Assembly (NCBI GenBank): GCA_903924985.1 | Contig: CAIYDT010000134.1 | Coordinates: forward strand, 54,295 to 118,294 | Origin: an uncultured Acetobacteraceae bacterium | Lineage (GTDB): Bacteria > Pseudomonadota > Alphaproteobacteria > Acetobacterales > Acetobacteraceae | Length of the DNA: 64,000 bases | Direction of reading: 5' to 3' | In this document: positions 17,684 through 25,737 of the stretch, piece after piece | How the letters are laid out: each line of letters opens with the position of its first letter | How positions within the stretch are numbered: position 1 is the stretch's first letter | The notes under the pieces: model-generated | Told to the model about the DNA's origin: nothing | The model's input: the letters and a program-made list of their open reading frames with translations, nothing else | The model's database searches: none | Program-made: the position numbers and the translations under genes

Positions 17684-18862
17684 ATGAAAATCGCCAAGTT
17701 CGAGGACCTGCATTGCGACGCCGGCTGGCGCACGTTCTCCTTCCTGAAGGTCACCACCGATGACGGGCTGGTGGGCTGGTCGGAATACACCGAGGCCGAC
17801 GGCAGCCGCGGCCTGTCGTCCGTCATCCACGGCATGGCCGAGGGGCTGATCGGCCTCGACCCCCGTCCGGTGCAGGCGATCGACTCCCTGCTGTATGTGA
17901 AGCAGGTGCAGGCCCCCAACGGGATCAACCAGCGCGCCATGGCCGCCATCGAGAACGCGCTGCTCGACATCAAGGGCAAGGCGCTGGGCGTGCCGGTCTA
18001 CGAGCTGTTCGGCGGCCCGGTGCGCGACCGCATCCCGGTCTACTGGTCGCACTGCGGCACCTACCGGGTGCGCAACGCCGAGGCGGTGGGTGTCCCCCCG
18101 CTGAAGAACTACGACGACGTGGCCGCTTTGGGCGCCGAGGTGAAGAAGCGCGGCTTCAAGGGATTGAAGACCAACATTCTGCCGTTCGATGGCGAGAAGC
18201 TGGTCGGTTTCGGCCCCGGCTTCGGGCGCACACCGGGGCATCCCGAACTGAACGCGGACAGAAAAACGTTGCAGGCGGTGCGGGATACCCTGGGCGCCTT
18301 CCGGGACGGGGCCGGCCCGGACATGGGCATCCACCTCGACATCAACTACCATTTCAAAACCGAGGGAAACCTGCTGGTCGCCAAGGCGGTCGAGCCATAC
18401 GACCTGACCTGGCTGGAGATCGACAACTGGGACCCGCAGGCGCTGGCGCTCATTCGGTCGCGTGCACCGTGCCCCATTGCCTCCCTGGAATCGGTGTGCG
18501 GGCGGCGCGCCTTCCGCCCGTTCCTGGATGCCTACGCCGCCGACGTGGCCATCATCGACGTGATCTGGAACGGCTTCCTGGAGTCGCTGAAGATCGCCGC
18601 CATGGCCGAGGCGTATGAGGTCAACGTCGCCCCCCACAACTACTACGGGCACTTGTGTTCCTCGGTCAGCGCGCATTTCTGCGCCGTGGTCCCCAACTTC
18701 CGGGTCATGGAAATCGACATCGACAGCGTGTCCTGGCGCGACGAGCTTTTTATCAATGCCCCCGTCATTGAGGACGGCATGCTGATCGTGCCAAAAGGCC
18801 CGGGTTGGGGCGTCGACGTGAACGAAGCGGCGGTTCGGGCGCACCCACCGAAACGGGGATAA
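17684..18862 (+). CDS. Enolase-superfamily (mandelate racemase/MLE) sugar-acid dehydratase-like protein
   Basis: A 392-residue, complete MR-MLE protein. N-terminal capping domain 1-120 (AIENALLDIKGKALG), then the barrel with GFKGLKTNIL (Lys region), GIHLDINYHF (metal Asp), LTWLEIDNW (metal Glu), PIASLESVCG (third Glu) and NVAPHNYYGHL (catalytic His). Such enzymes abstract the proton next to a carboxylate, most often dehydrating sugar acids or racemising. The start has AAGGAAA eight bases before ATG. It is divergent from the SDR operon and may share its regulation. It is the intact counterpart of the decayed copy near 12.7-13.4 kb. Confidence 0.92.
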   Translation: MKIAKFEDLHCDAGWRTFSFLKVTTDDGLVGWSEYTEADGSRGLSSVIHGMAEGLIGLDPRPVQAIDSLLYVKQVQAPNGINQRAMAAIENALLDIKGKALGVPVYELFGGPVRDRIPVYWSHCGTYRVRNAEAVGVPPLKNYDDVAALGAEVKKRGFKGLKTNILPFDGEKLVGFGPGFGRTPGHPELNADRKTLQAVRDTLGAFRDGAGPDMGIHLDINYHFKTEGNLLVAKAVEPYDLTWLEIDNWDPQALALIRSRAPCPIASLESVCGRRAFRPFLDAYAADVAIIDVIWNGFLESLKIAAMAEAYEVNVAPHNYYGHLCSSVSAHFCAVVPNFRVMEIDIDSVSWRDELFINAPVIEDGMLIVPKGPGWGVDVNEAAVRAHPPKRG

Positions 18863-18882
18863 CCGGCCCCTCTCCACCGTTA

Positions 18883-18969
18883 TGGCCGGGCTTGACCCGG
18901 CCACCTCAGGCCGGCTTAAGCACGTGAACACGAAGCCATCGCTTCGAGAGGTGCTCGGGTCAGGCCCGA
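18883..18969. repeat. Cluster of three short inverted repeats (REP-like)
   Basis: Within 90 intergenic bases there are three perfect hairpins: TGGCCGGG/CCCGGCCA around loop CTTGA (18883-18903), CGAAGC/GCTTCG around CATC (18931-18946) and TCGGG/CCCGA around TCAGG (18955-18969). No T-run follows any of them, so they do not look like a classical intrinsic terminator. The block lies between the enolase-superfamily gene and the PfkB gene and resembles the palindromic intergenic elements common in GC-rich alphaproteobacteria. A role in mRNA 3' end protection is possible. Confidence 0.55.
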
Positions 18970-18999
18970 TCATGACGAAAAAGCTTCTATGAAAGGTCG

Positions 19000-19980
19000 T
19001 TGAACTTGATCGATATCCTCGGCATCGGGAATGCCATCGTCGACGTGGTCTCGCGCGCGGACGACGCGTTCCTGTCCCGCCACGACATGCACAAGGGCGG
19101 GATGATGCTGATCGACGCAGCGCAGGCCGAGGCTTTGTATGCCGCCATGCCCCCCGGCATCGAAAGCAGCGGCGGCTCTGCCGGCAACACCTGCGCGGTG
19201 GCGGCGGCGATGGGTGCCAAGGTGGCGTATATCGGCAAGGTGGCCGACGACCAGTTGGGCGCGGTGTTTCGGCACGACATCAAGGCGATTGGGGTGGATT
19301 TTCCGTCGTCTCCGCTGGTCGGCGGCGCCCCGACCGCTCGGTGCCTGATCCTGGTCACGCCCGACGGGCAGCGGACGATGAACACGTTCCTCGGCGCCTG
19401 CGTCACGCTGGACGAGTCGGATATCGACCCGGCGTTGGTCGCTTCCGCCGCCGTGACCTACATGGAGGGGTATTTGTTCGACCCCCCGGCCGCGCAGGCC
19501 GCGTTCTACAAGGCGGCGTCTTTGGCGCATACGGCGGGGCGGCAGGTGGCGCTGTCGCTGTCCGACGCGTTCTGCGTCAACCGACACCGAACGGCGTTCC
19601 GCGATCTGGTGGCGGGGCATGTGGATATATTGTTCGCCAATGAAACCGAGATCACCGCGCTGTACGAGACCAACACCTGGGAAGAAGCCGCCTCGGCTGT
19701 TCGGCGGGAGGTCGGGCTGGCCGCGCTGACCCGGTCCGAGGCGGGGAGCGTCATTCTGCGTGGGGACGAGACCGTGGTTATCCCGGCCGCACCGGCGCTT
19801 GTCGTCGATACGACCGGGGCCGGGGATGCTTATGCGGCCGGGTTCCTGGCGGGCCTGACGGCGGGGAAGTCTCTGGCGGCTTGCGGGCGGTTGGGCAGTT
19901 TGGCGGCGGCGGAGGTCATTGGGCACTATGGTGCTCGGCCGGAGGCGGATTTGCGGGGGATGATGGCGGGGGTGGGGTAA
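19000..19980 (+). CDS. PfkB-family sugar/nucleoside kinase (adenosine kinase-like)
   Basis: A kinase of about 326 residues in the ribokinase/PfkB family. GIGNAIVDVVS opens the protein, SSGGSAGNTCAVAAAMG is the first PfkB signature (substrate glycines) and DTTGAGDAYAAGFLAGL is the second, with catalytic Asp in GAGD. NETEITALY is the usual metal/phosphate motif. Sequence style matches the adenosine kinase-like proteins of alphaproteobacteria. There is no ATG: TTG at 19000 or TTG at 19006 must start. GAAAGG at 18991-18996 is three bases from the first and nine from the second, so 19006 is mechanically the better start. GC content rises toward the 3' end. Confidence 0.88.
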   Translation: MNLIDILGIGNAIVDVVSRADDAFLSRHDMHKGGMMLIDAAQAEALYAAMPPGIESSGGSAGNTCAVAAAMGAKVAYIGKVADDQLGAVFRHDIKAIGVDFPSSPLVGGAPTARCLILVTPDGQRTMNTFLGACVTLDESDIDPALVASAAVTYMEGYLFDPPAAQAAFYKAASLAHTAGRQVALSLSDAFCVNRHRTAFRDLVAGHVDILFANETEITALYETNTWEEAASAVRREVGLAALTRSEAGSVILRGDETVVIPAAPALVVDTTGAGDAYAAGFLAGLTAGKSLAACGRLGSLAAAEVIGHYGARPEADLRGMMAGVG

Positions 19981-20360
19981 ACCCGTTTCGTTTTGGTGTG
20001 GGAGGCTGCCGTTTCCTCCCCCGTCATGGCGGGCGAAGGTGTTTAGACCGGGGTCAGTCCTGACATACGTTCGGAGACCTTCCTGACGGTTGCATTTTTG
20101 CTTTCCTGATCGCGGAGGGCGACCTCCGCGATCAGGAAGCGCATGAAAAAGACCCGCCACACGCCGTCGGTGGCGGTCGGGCGGTAGGCCACATCGGCAC
20201 CTGTCATTCTACCGGACATGACGATCGCGCTCACCGTCCGGCGCGACCGCGATCAGGGCGCGACCATTGACGACCCCATTCCGTTCGGACTGGCTGTTAC
20301 GTCGCCATCGATGGTGCCCGCCCCCCCACCAACATCAGACATCGAAATGAACTCACCACC
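19981..20360. other. Intergenic stretch without a supported gene
   Basis: These 380 bases lie between two converging genes. Short open frames exist on both strands (for example 20043-20234 on the minus strand) but have neither ribosome sites nor recognisable similarity. The one clear structure is the long perfect hairpin at 20103-20138. Confidence 0.5.
20103..20138. repeat. Perfect 16-bp inverted repeat with 4-base loop
   Basis: TTCCTGATCGCGGAGG pairs exactly with CCTCCGCGATCAGGAA across the loop GCGA. A stem this long and GC-rich between two convergent genes could act as a bidirectional terminator or mRNA end stabiliser, although no U-tract follows on the plus strand; on the minus-strand reading a short A/T run lies nearby (GCATTTTTGC at 20091-20100). 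It could equally be a remnant of a mobile palindromic element. Confidence 0.65.
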
Positions 20361-21989
20361 CTACTTCACCCCCACATCCCAAGCCCGAATCCCCTCCTGC
20401 ATCCGCATATGAAACACCAGCCCCTGGCGCAGCGCGAACACGTTCACCTGATGGTGAATCGGGATGATCGGCAGTTCCGGCATGGCCAGGCGCTCCGCCT
20501 CCCGGTACAGTGCCTCCCGAGCACCCACGTCGATGGTGGTCAGCGACCGTTCCACGATTTCATCCACCCGCGGATTGGCATAGCGCGAGGGATCGAACAC
20601 CGAACCGCGGCCCTTGTCCGGCGCGGATGACGCGACCATCTCCGTCAAATTGCTGCTCGCCTCCCCGGTGTCGCTCGCCCATCCCGTCAGCCGTACGCTG
20701 AACTCCGCCTTCACCGCTCGGCTGAAGAACGTCGCCGCCGGCATGGTATCGACCGAGGTCTTGATACCAATCCGCGTCCACATCTGCGCGATCGCCTCCA
20801 CGATCTTGCTGTCGTTGACATAGCGGTTGTTCGGCCCGTGCAAGGTGATGGCGAACCCATCCTTATACCCCGCCTCCGCCAGCAGCGCCTTCGCCCGCTC
20901 GGGGTCGTAAGGATCGGGCGCCAGCGCGGGGTCGTAACCGCTCGCCCCCTCCGGCATCAACTGCCCCGAGGGTGCCGCGAACCCGTCCATAATGCGGTCC
21001 CGGATGCCGGCGCGGTTGATAGCGAGCGACAACGCCTTCCGCACCCGAACGTCCCGCAGCGGGTTGGCCGGCAGCGGCTTCCCCTGGTGATCGGTCACGA
21101 ACGGCGTCACCGCGCGGCTGGCGTCCGGCGCCAAATAGATCAGCCGCTGCCCGGCCACCGAGGCGATCGCGACCTTTGGGTTCTTCCGCAAATCCTCCAC
21201 ATCCCGCGTCGGCACCTGGTCGATGATGTCGATCTCGCCGGATTGCAGCGCGGCGTTGCGCGACGCGTCATTGGCGATCAGCCGGTAGTTCACCTTGGCC
21301 CAGGCCGGCTTGGTGTCCCACCACGCGTCGTTCCGCTCGAACACCGCACGCTCCCCCACCACGAATTCGGCGGCGCGGTAGGGTCCGGTGCCGATCGCCG
21401 CCTTTAGCGAATTGTAGTCGGCGGTCGTCGCCTTCTCCCCGTGCTTGCGGGAAACGATGCGCACGTTCGACAGGTTGTAGGCCAGCAACGGCAGCGGGGT
21501 CGCCGTATGCAGCCGGATGGTCTGGGGATCGACGACCTCGATCCCGGTGATCGGCTTGGTCGCGAAGGTGAAGCTGGAGGGGCTGTTCGGGACCTGCGGG
21601 ACGCGGCCATAGGTGAACGCCACGTCGTCCGCGGTAAATAGCGAGCCGTCATGGAACGTCACCCCGCCCCGCAGCTTGAACTCCCAGGTCGTGTCGTCCA
21701 CTGTCCGCCATGACACGGCCAAAGCGGCCTCCGGCTGATACTTGCGGTCGAACCGCACCAGCGGATCGAACACGTAGGTCGTCAGCACGTTGTTCGGCCC
21801 CAGGTTATGGTAGTGCGGGTCCATCGACGTGAATGCCCCGCCGGTCGCGACGTTCAACGTCTGCCGCTCCGCGGCGTTCAACGTCTGCCGCTCCGCGGCG
21901 GGCAAGGTCTGCGCCCCGGCGGGCGAGATTTGCCGCTCCGCGGCGGGCAAAGCAAAGCAGGCAAGCAGAGCGGCAATCCGGATGCGCAT
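20361..21989 (-). CDS. ABC transporter solute-binding protein, family 5 (peptide/opine type)
   Basis: A 542-residue periplasmic binding protein of SBP family 5. The N-terminus MRIRIAALLACFALPAA is a signal sequence, followed by an odd repeated segment (AERQTLN units, residues about 16-46) before the mature fold starts at TGGAFTSMDPHYHNLGP. LVRFDRKYQPEAALA and WEFKLRGGVTFHDGSLFTADDV are strong family-5 signatures; DGFAITLHGPNNRYVND lies in the C-terminal lobe. No permease or ATPase genes flank it, so it is an orphan binding protein. The ligand is unknown; the subgroup binds dipeptides, glutathione or nickel chelates. Confidence 0.9.
   Translation of the reverse strand: MRIRIAALLACFALPAAERQISPAGAQTLPAAERQTLNAAERQTLNVATGGAFTSMDPHYHNLGPNNVLTTYVFDPLVRFDRKYQPEAALAVSWRTVDDTTWEFKLRGGVTFHDGSLFTADDVAFTYGRVPQVPNSPSSFTFATKPITGIEVVDPQTIRLHTATPLPLLAYNLSNVRIVSRKHGEKATTADYNSLKAAIGTGPYRAAEFVVGERAVFERNDAWWDTKPAWAKVNYRLIANDASRNAALQSGEIDIIDQVPTRDVEDLRKNPKVAIASVAGQRLIYLAPDASRAVTPFVTDHQGKPLPANPLRDVRVRKALSLAINRAGIRDRIMDGFAAPSGQLMPEGASGYDPALAPDPYDPERAKALLAEAGYKDGFAITLHGPNNRYVNDSKIVEAIAQMWTRIGIKTSVDTMPAATFFSRAVKAEFSVRLTGWASDTGEASSNLTEMVASSAPDKGRGSVFDPSRYANPRVDEIVERSLTTIDVGAREALYREAERLAMPELPIIPIHHQVNVFALRQGLVFHMRMQEGIRAWDVGVK
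21851..21898. repeat. Tandem 24-bp duplication inside the signal region of a binding protein
   Basis: Two exact 24-base copies (21851-21874 and 21875-21898) stand side by side, and a partial, diverged copy recurs at about 21927-21955. They encode repeated AERQTLN-type units just after the signal peptide hydrophobic core of the family-5 binding protein. Because the unit is a multiple of three, copy number can change without a frameshift. Confidence 0.8.
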
Positions 21990-22043
21990 GGACGGGACCC
22001 TCTTGGTTGGACGGTGTGCCAGCCAATACTCCGCCGACCCCGG

Positions 22044-22964
22044 CTAAAGGTCCAGTTCCCAGTCCTCCCCCAGCATCTTCGGCCCGAAATCGCGGTGCGG
22101 CGCGCTGGCGACCAGCCGAAATCCGGCCGCCCGATAGATCCCTCGCGCCGCCAGTAGAATGTCGTTGGTCCACAGCGTCAGCCGCCGGTACCCCGCCTCC
22201 CGCGCGAAGGCGATGCACGCATCGACAAGGCCTTTGCCGATGCCGATGCCGCGGGCCGACGGTTCAACGATCAGCAGGCGCAGTTTCCCCACCTCGTCCG
22301 ACTTGCGCATCAGGAACACTGTCCCCAGCCGCACCCCGTCGCGCTCGGCGATCCAGCAACGCTCGCGCCGCGGGTCGTGCTGGGCGAGGAAGGCGCCGGC
22401 GACCTGCGCCACCAGGGCTTCGAACCGCGCGTCGAAGCCGTATTCGGCCGCGTAAAGCGCGGCGTGTCGTTCCACCACCCAGCCGATGTCGCCGGGTTCG
22501 GGCTGGCGCAACGTCCAGGCAGGCGGGGGCGAGTCGCCCAGCAACGCCTCGATCCGCCGCATGCTCTCCAGCAGCGCGGTCTGGTCGGAGTCAGGCAGGC
22601 GATCCAGCAGCGCCCCGGCCTCCTGCCTCGCCGCGGCGTCGAGAGGGGCGAAGGCCGCGTGGCCGGCTTCGGTCATGGACAGGATGTATTGCCGCCGGTC
22701 CGCGGGGGAGGGCGTACGGGTCAGCAACCCCGCCGTTTCGAAGCCGCGCAGGATGCGGCTGAGATACGCGGCGTCGAGGTCTAGCGTGCCACCCAGATCG
22801 CTCGCGGTGGAACCCATCCGGTTGGCGAGTTCGTACAGCACCCGCGCTTCGGTCAAGGAGAAACGGCTTTGCGACAGGCCTTCCCGCAGCACACCAATGC
22901 GATTGGTGTAGAACCGGTTGAAGCGTCGCAGGGCGGCGATGCGGGCGTCCGATGAGGCTTGCAT
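22044..22964 (-). CDS. MarR-family regulator fused to a GNAT acetyltransferase
   Basis: A 306-residue two-domain protein. Residues 1-140 are a MarR winged helix: FSLTEARVLYELANRMG, then LDAAYLSRILRGFETAGLLTRTPSPADRR with the recognition helix and wing. Residues about 150-306 are a GNAT domain: LRLLIVEPSARGIGIGKGLVDACI is the acetyl-CoA binding motif A and LWTNDILLAARGIYRAAGFR is motif B. The fusion is a known architecture with mostly unknown substrates. It is divergent from an LLM flavin oxidoreductase gene, and a MarR-type palindrome lies between them at 22984-23002, so it probably represses itself and the LLM gene. Confidence 0.9.
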   Translation of the reverse strand: MQASSDARIAALRRFNRFYTNRIGVLREGLSQSRFSLTEARVLYELANRMGSTASDLGGTLDLDAAYLSRILRGFETAGLLTRTPSPADRRQYILSMTEAGHAAFAPLDAAARQEAGALLDRLPDSDQTALLESMRRIEALLGDSPPPAWTLRQPEPGDIGWVVERHAALYAAEYGFDARFEALVAQVAGAFLAQHDPRRERCWIAERDGVRLGTVFLMRKSDEVGKLRLLIVEPSARGIGIGKGLVDACIAFAREAGYRRLTLWTNDILLAARGIYRAAGFRLVASAPHRDFGPKMLGEDWELDL

Positions 22965-22983
22965 GGGAGGACCGTCCGCGAAT

Positions 22984-23002
22984 TAGTGGATGGAGTCAAC
23001 TA
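22984..23002. promoter_or_regulatory. Putative MarR operator
   Basis: TAGTGGA-TGGAG-TCAACTA is a 19-base palindrome with one mismatch between the arms (TAGTGGA versus TAGTTGA), of the size and type bound by MarR dimers. It lies 20 bases upstream of the MarR-GNAT start and about 79 bases upstream of the divergent LLM gene. Further upstream of the LLM gene a second half-like element, CACTAA at 23059-23064, is seen close to the start codon. Confidence 0.5.
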
Positions 23003-23080
23003 TTATCGGCTTCGCTTGACGAACCCGCCGGTTTCCCCGTCATACTCGCGGGTATCATACACTAAATGGGGATGTCCGTC

Positions 23081-24340
23081 ATGAAGCTCATGTGGTTCCA
23101 TCTAATGCCGTACACCGAACTGCCGGACGACTTCCGGGAAAAGCACCACTCGGTGTGGGTGGATATTCACTCCTCGCTGTTCGACCCGAAGCGCGCACAT
23201 CTTATGTACAATGACTTCATGGATGAGCTGGAATACGCCGCCGACTGCGGGTTCGATGCGATTTGCGTCAATGAGCATCACTCCAACGGCTACGGGTTGA
23301 TGCCGTCCCCGAACCTGATCGCGTCGTCCCTGGCGCGCCGCACCAGCAATGCCAAGATCTGCGTGATGGGCAATTCGCTGGCGCTGTACAACCCGCCCAC
23401 CCGCGTCGCGGAGGAATTCGCGATGATCGACGTGATATCCGGCGGGCGGCTGATCGCCGGTTTCCCGGTGGGCACGCCGATGGACGATTGCTACGCCTAT
23501 GGCACCAATCCCAGCCAGTTGCGCGACCGGTATTATGAGGCGCACGACCTGGTGATGCGCGCCTGGCAAGACCCCGAGACCTTCGCGTTCAACGGCCGCT
23601 TCAACCAGCAGCGCTATGTCAACATCTGGCCCCGCCCCATCCAGCAGCCGCACCCCCCGGTTTGGATTCCCGGTGGCGGGTCGGTCGAGACGTGGCAATG
23701 GTGCGCCCAGATGGACTACGTCTACGCGTACCTGTCCTATTTCGGTTACAAAGACGGCAAGGAGACGATGGACGGCTTCTGGCGGGAAATGGCTCGCCTG
23801 GGCAAGGATCGTAACCCGAATCGCGCCGCGTTCCTGCAATTCATCGGCGTGGCGGAAACCAAGGAAAAGGCGCTGGAACTTTACACGGAGGCCGCCGAAT
23901 ATTTCTACGGCCGCTGCCTGTTCACCGACCCGATGTGGGCCAGCCCGCCCGGCTACATCACGGAGCCGACGCAACGCGCCGGCCTGACCAGTCAGGTAGG
24001 TCGAGCGGCGACGCAAAGCGCCCGCACTCAGGCCCGTGCCACCGAAATGAAGGACATCGTCGACAAGGGCTACGTCATCATCGGCTCCCCTGATGAAGTC
24101 GTGGCACAACTGACCGAGGTCGCGACCGAACTGAACGTCGGCCATCTGATGCTGTTGCTGCAGTTCGGCAATATGGGCAAGGATCTGGCGAAGTACAACA
24201 CCAAGCTGTTCGCCGAAAAAGTTTTGCCGCGCCTGCAACCGCTGTTCGCTGAATGGGAGGACAAGTGGTGGCCGCAACCGATGGATAACGGGTTGCGTGC
24301 CGATGTGGCACCCTTCGCTCCGAATTTGGCCGCCGAATGA
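23081..24340 (+). CDS. LLM-class (luciferase-like) flavin-dependent oxidoreductase
   Basis: A 419-residue bacterial-luciferase-fold flavoprotein. AADCGFDAICVNEHHSNGYGLMPSP matches the N-terminal barrel with the EHH motif, VAEEFAMIDVISGGRLIAGFPVG is the central signature, and HPPVWIPGGGSVETWQW the flavin-phosphate region. Of ATGs at 23066, 23072 and 23081 the last is preferred: GGGGAT lies eight bases before it and conserved sequence starts at MKLMWFHLMPY. The protein is longer than most LLM proteins (about 340). It probably hydroxylates or cleaves an organic substrate with reduced flavin and oxygen. It is divergent from the MarR-GNAT regulator and overlaps the next LLM gene. Confidence 0.9.
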   Translation: MKLMWFHLMPYTELPDDFREKHHSVWVDIHSSLFDPKRAHLMYNDFMDELEYAADCGFDAICVNEHHSNGYGLMPSPNLIASSLARRTSNAKICVMGNSLALYNPPTRVAEEFAMIDVISGGRLIAGFPVGTPMDDCYAYGTNPSQLRDRYYEAHDLVMRAWQDPETFAFNGRFNQQRYVNIWPRPIQQPHPPVWIPGGGSVETWQWCAQMDYVYAYLSYFGYKDGKETMDGFWREMARLGKDRNPNRAAFLQFIGVAETKEKALELYTEAAEYFYGRCLFTDPMWASPPGYITEPTQRAGLTSQVGRAATQSARTQARATEMKDIVDKGYVIIGSPDEVVAQLTEVATELNVGHLMLLLQFGNMGKDLAKYNTKLFAEKVLPRLQPLFAEWEDKWWPQPMDNGLRADVAPFAPNLAAE

Positions 24341-25323
24341 CGTTTCGCGGCAAACGGCTCGGCCTCACGATGTGGGGCACCGAGCCGGTTGCCGCGATGG
24401 CGAGGCATGCGGCGCTGGCGGAACGGATTGGGTTCGATAGTGTCTGGGTGATCGACTCCCAGTTACTCTGCCGCGACATCACGGTGTCCCTGGCGGCGAT
24501 CCTGTCCGCCACGACGACGTTGCGCGCGGCGACCGGCGTGACGCAACCGGTGACGCGCCATGCCAGCGTGACGGCGGGGATGATGGCGACATTGGCGGAG
24601 ATGTCGGGTGCCCGGGCGATCCTGGGCATCGGCACCGGGTTTTCGTCGTTACGGACCATCGGGTTGAAAGCCGCGCGGATTGCCGAGGTCGAAGCCTTCG
24701 CCAGTGACGTACGGCGGCTGCTGCACGGCGGCAGCGTCGCGTTCGCGAGCGGGGTGGAAAGCCGGATGTCCTGGTTGGACGCGCCCGTGGACGTCCCGAT
24801 CGTGGTGGCCGCCACCGGCCCCCGCATGACCCGCGCGGCTGCTCGGTTCGCGGACGGGGTGATTTTGCATCAGGGGTTGTCGCCGGATTTGTTGGGACGA
24901 GCGCTGGAGTGGTTGGGCGAATCGACCGCCGAAGTGTCCTGTTGGGCACCCTACAGTTTGGGCGCCACCCCCGAGGAAGCGAGGGACCGCGTCCGCTCCC
25001 GTGTCGCTGGCGCCCTGGTCAACGTCCGTGCGGATTGGTTTGAGGGCGCGGAACGCGAGGCCGTCGAACGCCTGCAAGCCGGCTACGACGTCGGCCACCA
25101 TGCCAGCGCCGCCGCGGACCATGCCGCGATCGTGCCGGACTCGCTGGTGGATCGTTACGCCCTGAGCGGTACTGCCGAACAGATACGCGCCGGGTTAATC
25201 CGCTTGCTGGACCAACCCGGCGTCGATCGCGTTATCCTGAACCCGCAAATCGTCGGCCCCGGCGCGAAGCCGCTGGACGTCGTGCTGCGGGAACTGGAAA
25301 CCGAGGTGCTGCCCTACCTCTGA
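24337..25323 (+). CDS. LLM-class flavin-dependent oxidoreductase
   Basis: A 328-residue luciferase-like protein. LAERIGFDSVWVIDSQLLCRD, TGVTQPVTRHASVTAGMMATLAE and ARAILGIGTGFSSLRTIG are the usual barrel motifs, closest to the F420/FMN-dependent methylenetetrahydromethanopterin-reductase-like branch; IVVAATGPRMTRAAARFADGV lies in the flavin-binding part. Its ATG overlaps the previous LLM stop by four bases, so the two proteins are made together and may be subunits of a heteromeric enzyme, as in bacterial luciferase. Substrate is unknown. It ends one base before the convergent lipocalin-like gene. Confidence 0.88.
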   Translation: MTFRGKRLGLTMWGTEPVAAMARHAALAERIGFDSVWVIDSQLLCRDITVSLAAILSATTTLRAATGVTQPVTRHASVTAGMMATLAEMSGARAILGIGTGFSSLRTIGLKAARIAEVEAFASDVRRLLHGGSVAFASGVESRMSWLDAPVDVPIVVAATGPRMTRAAARFADGVILHQGLSPDLLGRALEWLGESTAEVSCWAPYSLGATPEEARDRVRSRVAGALVNVRADWFEGAEREAVERLQAGYDVGHHASAAADHAAIVPDSLVDRYALSGTAEQIRAGLIRLLDQPGVDRVILNPQIVGPGAKPLDVVLRELETEVLPYL

Positions 25324-25716
25324 CTACACGTCGGAGATTTTCTCCCAATACAGCTCCCGCTGTTCCGGCGCCGCGCCATAGGGCCGCAGCGGCGGTTGAA
25401 GCACCATCAACCCATCCTCAAACCGCACCCCGCGCACCTGATCCGATCCGATGCGCGACGGATCGGACGCCCCGTCCACCTTCGTAACAAGCGTCGTGCC
25501 GTCGAACGTGTACATGCCGGTATAAGAACTGTATTCCCGTTTCGCCCCCGCCGGCAGGTTGGGCGAGGCATCGCAGGTCAGCGCAATCATCCGCCCATCG
25601 GCGCCAAGCACGACGCGGCCCAGCGGATTTCCACCGTAAGGCGGCGGCAGAGGGTTACCCGAGCCGTCGCGCGCGACGGCTTTCACAAGGCGGTACGTTC
25701 CAGTGATATCGGCCAT
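25324..25716 (-). CDS. Lipocalin-like domain protein
   Basis: A 130-residue single-domain protein. ITGTYRLV at the start, PYGGNPLGRVVLGADGRMIAL, YTGMYTFDGTTLVTKVDGASDP and the final PEQRELYWEKI match the lipocalin-like_5 family, a small beta barrel found beside catabolic oxidoreductases. No signal peptide, so it is cytoplasmic. It lies 21 bases downstream of the NicC-like monooxygenase gene and is probably the last gene of that operon. Binding of a hydrophobic intermediate is the usual guess; no activity is established. Confidence 0.8.
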   Translation of the reverse strand: MADITGTYRLVKAVARDGSGNPLPPPYGGNPLGRVVLGADGRMIALTCDASPNLPAGAKREYSSYTGMYTFDGTTLVTKVDGASDPSRIGSDQVRGVRFEDGLMVLQPPLRPYGAAPEQRELYWEKISDV

Positions 25717-25737
25717 GACAGCGTTTCCTTGCGTGGT

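Noticed and set aside
17651..18973. A 440-residue minus-strand open frame opposite the enolase-superfamily gene
   Set aside because: All conserved motifs are on the plus strand; the antisense sequence is rich in V, H, G and Q as expected of a shadow frame.
20043..20234. 63-residue minus-strand open frame across the long palindrome
   Set aside because: No ribosome site or recognisable similarity; part of it is just the translated hairpin.
21851..21955. Possible CRISPR-like repeats
   Set aside because: The copies are adjacent without spacers and lie in frame inside a coding sequence.
23102..24277. A 391-residue minus-strand open frame opposite an LLM gene
   Set aside because: Shadow of the intact luciferase-like gene, without motif or ribosome site.
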